Of a stretch of DNA of 64,000 nt, positions 62,679-64,000 are shown in pieces. The position numbers and the translations under genes were made by a program. The stretch is from an uncultured Odoribacter sp. (lineage in GTDB: Bacteria; Bacteroidota; Bacteroidia; Bacteroidales; Marinifilaceae): contig CAJTPD010000001.1 in the NCBI GenBank assembly GCA_910578105.1, positions 434,001-498,000 of the forward strand, read 5' to 3'. Under the pieces are notes generated by a model. It ran no database searches. It worked only from the letters and a program-made list of their open reading frames with translations, and had not been told where the DNA came from. Positions within the stretch are counted from its first letter, which is position 1. Every line of letters starts with the position of its first letter.

Positions 62679-64000
62679 CTATTCACTAAAAGTAAAGGTA
62701 TGTTTATCCAAAAAAAGTTCCCGGAAATACCCATTTATTGTACAATAAAGTCTTTCCACTGTCCGGGTTGGATCGGCTGCATAAATTTTACCTTTTTCCA
62801 TTCCGAAATCTATAATATATAATCCGGCAGTCTGAATGTCCACTTTATTTTTATCCGGCAATATAAACCCACCGGGACGGTAAGCCACAACATAACATTT
62901 CCCTCCCACTAATACGACTTGCATATCGCGATCATTCCGAACCACTTTTATCTGTCGTAAATCATATTTCAAAACCTCTTCTTTTGTCCGGGCGGGCAAT
63001 ATCAAATATTGATAGGCCGAAGGAATCCCGCCCCGATGTTTAATATATAAGGCTGTCACTTCCTGTTGTTGAAGTTGTGGTTTATACATTCCCATAACAT
63101 CGCTCCATTTTCCGCAACGATTCTCAACTTTAGCTATGCAAGTGTCACCTTGCAGGACAATATACCCGGTATTTCTGTGAAAAAAACGAACCGACTGTCC
63201 TGCAATAGAGAATTCACGCTTAATAGCCTGCCATTTCCTTTTTTTTTCCACCAGCAAATCTCCGGATTTTAAAGCTTGCTCCACAGATGTTGTAAGCTCT
63301 CCCTCATTTGCAAAAAGCTCACTTCCCAAACACAATACACCATTTTCTGTAAAAACCCACGCCTTGTGTGCATATATCCCATCCCGGTTCAGCTCCATAG
63401 CAGTAACACCTGACGTGCCATCCGATATTCCACCGACAAAATCGCTCTGATTCCGGGAACGTGGACCATAACGGACTGGTATCGGAGTAACAGACTCTAT
63501 ACACGTGATTCCCGGTATTTTACGCCAATCCCAGAATGGAAAAATATTCCGGTAAGGATTCCCGTCTGTGTAAATATATAAAGCTCCGTCACCAAGATAA
63601 TATCCCAATTTGTTATCTTCATTAACCAACTCAGTCCCTATCACCCTTCTGGAAGCCATCTTTACCGAAGCCATCCATTGAGAAGTCCGGTGAATAGTTT
63701 CATCCGAATCTGAAAAAACTTTATTTCCCACCCATAAATTATTCCCCATGGGTTCTAAAAAATTATACCGGACAAACTCCCTGATTTCCTCTGCCTGTTC
63801 CGAAGTACATCCCTGCATCAAAGAAAAAACAGAAAAAAGCAAAGTATAGGCTTTATGAATATCGGCATAACGGAACAATTGCCGGTTCAGCCCATTGACA
63901 TCCATAAAACCGCGCCAAATAAACCATTGATATCCTTCCTTGAAAAAAGAAAACAAATCATTCTGTTGCCCGGAAGAAAAAGCCAGCGGAGTCTTCGCAA
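62679..64000 (-). CDS. Polysaccharide lyase family 8 (chondroitin/hyaluronan lyase type), N-terminus beyond the window
   Basis: The frame is open to base 64000, so about 440 C-terminal residues are visible; a TTG at 63956 is not the real start. PL8 features are FIWRGFMDVNGLNRQ at the end of the alpha-toroid, the substrate-cleft segment EPMGNNLWVGNKV, TSQWMASVKMASRRVIGTE, and the beta-sandwich block GYYLGDGALYIYTDG then FPFWDWRKIPG. The C-terminal domain is complete. PL8 enzymes cleave chondroitin, hyaluronan or xanthan by beta-elimination. A secretion signal would lie outside the window. A SusC/D pair is not seen on this side. Family is firm; substrate is not. Confidence 0.88.
   Translation of the reverse strand, partial: AKTPLAFSSGQQNDLFSFFKEGYQWFIWRGFMDVNGLNRQLFRYADIHKAYTLLFSVFSLMQGCTSEQAEEIREFVRYNFLEPMGNNLWVGNKVFSDSDETIHRTSQWMASVKMASRRVIGTELVNEDNKLGYYLGDGALYIYTDGNPYRNIFPFWDWRKIPGITCIESVTPIPVRYGPRSRNQSDFVGGISDGTSGVTAMELNRDGIYAHKAWVFTENGVLCLGSELFANEGELTTSVEQALKSGDLLVEKKRKWQAIKREFSIAGQSVRFFHRNTGYIVLQGDTCIAKVENRCGKWSDVMGMYKPQLQQQEVTALYIKHRGGIPSAYQYLILPARTKEEVLKYDLRQIKVVRNDRDMQVVLVGGKCYVVAYRPGGFILPDKNKVDIQTAGLYIIDFGMEKGKIYAADPTRTVERLYCTINGYFRELFLDKHTFTFSE

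Noticed and set aside
1..64000. CRISPR arrays, tRNA and rRNA genes
   Set aside because: I saw no regularly spaced direct repeats, no tRNA-like cloverleaf sequences and no conserved rRNA segments in the intergenic regions. A dedicated tRNA or covariance-model scan was not available.

Overview
The window is a stretch of core chromosome from a Bacteroidetes bacterium, most likely order Bacteroidales. Coding density is high and genes lack obvious Shine-Dalgarno sites. Many starts are preceded by the Bacteroidetes -7 promoter element TAnnTTTG. Typical families of the phylum are present (DUF4835, DUF2851, long NusB, OstA-like protein, secreted GH110 and PL8 enzymes). A gut Odoribacter-like lineage is plausible but rests only on general impression. 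I see no tRNA, rRNA, CRISPR array, prophage or intact insertion sequence.

Layout. 1-5334 (minus): the cut-off end of a short-chain dehydrogenase, then gyrA with a downstream TPR protein gene, and a PhnP-like metallo-beta-lactamase-fold hydrolase. 5420-8892 (plus): an RsmI-like methylase and a Ca2+-type P-type ATPase. 8896-14154 (minus): a biotin operon, small ORF-bioB-bioA-bioF-bioG-bioC, with no bioD. 14221-18166 (plus): a secreted GH110 alpha-1,3-galactosidase followed after 9 bases by queC, queD and queE. 18170-20068 (minus): recQ. 20176-24986 (plus): an envelope-biogenesis group (parvulin-like lipoprotein, SurA, MoxR ATPase, OstA/LptA-like protein). 25129-29825: poorly characterised Bacteroidetes proteins. 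29855-34822 (plus): fhs, a membrane metallophosphoesterase and a SpoIIE-type phosphatase. 34790-43585 (minus): DUF4835, recN, fabI, a DnaQ-like exonuclease, dnaB, a secreted amidotransferase-fold protein and an LTA-synthase-like sulfatase. 43708-51483: nusB, LOG protein, gyrB, a GH31 remnant, HslJ-like lipoprotein, rimO, and a TetR regulator with a FabH-like synthase. 51530-64000: nfeD and an EI24 protein, purB, an MsbA-like ABC exporter with queF directly behind it, guaA, uvrA, and a PL8 polysaccharide lyase that runs off the right edge.

How they fit together. Both gyrase subunits are present about 41 kb apart. The queuosine precursor pathway can be followed from the 6-carboxytetrahydropterin step (QueD) through QueE and QueC to preQ1 (QueF), split over two loci. 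The biotin operon covers the BioC/BioG entry into pimeloyl-ACP and three ring-assembly enzymes, but dethiobiotin synthetase must be encoded elsewhere.

I did not find a convincing undescribed multi-gene system. The best leads are a frameshifted GH31 alpha-glucosidase relic (47568-47824), a perfect palindrome likely to be the operator of the TetR/FabH-like pair (49827-49857), a small uncharacterised ORF heading the biotin operon, a QueE with an unusual cysteine loop, and several uncharacterised envelope proteins.
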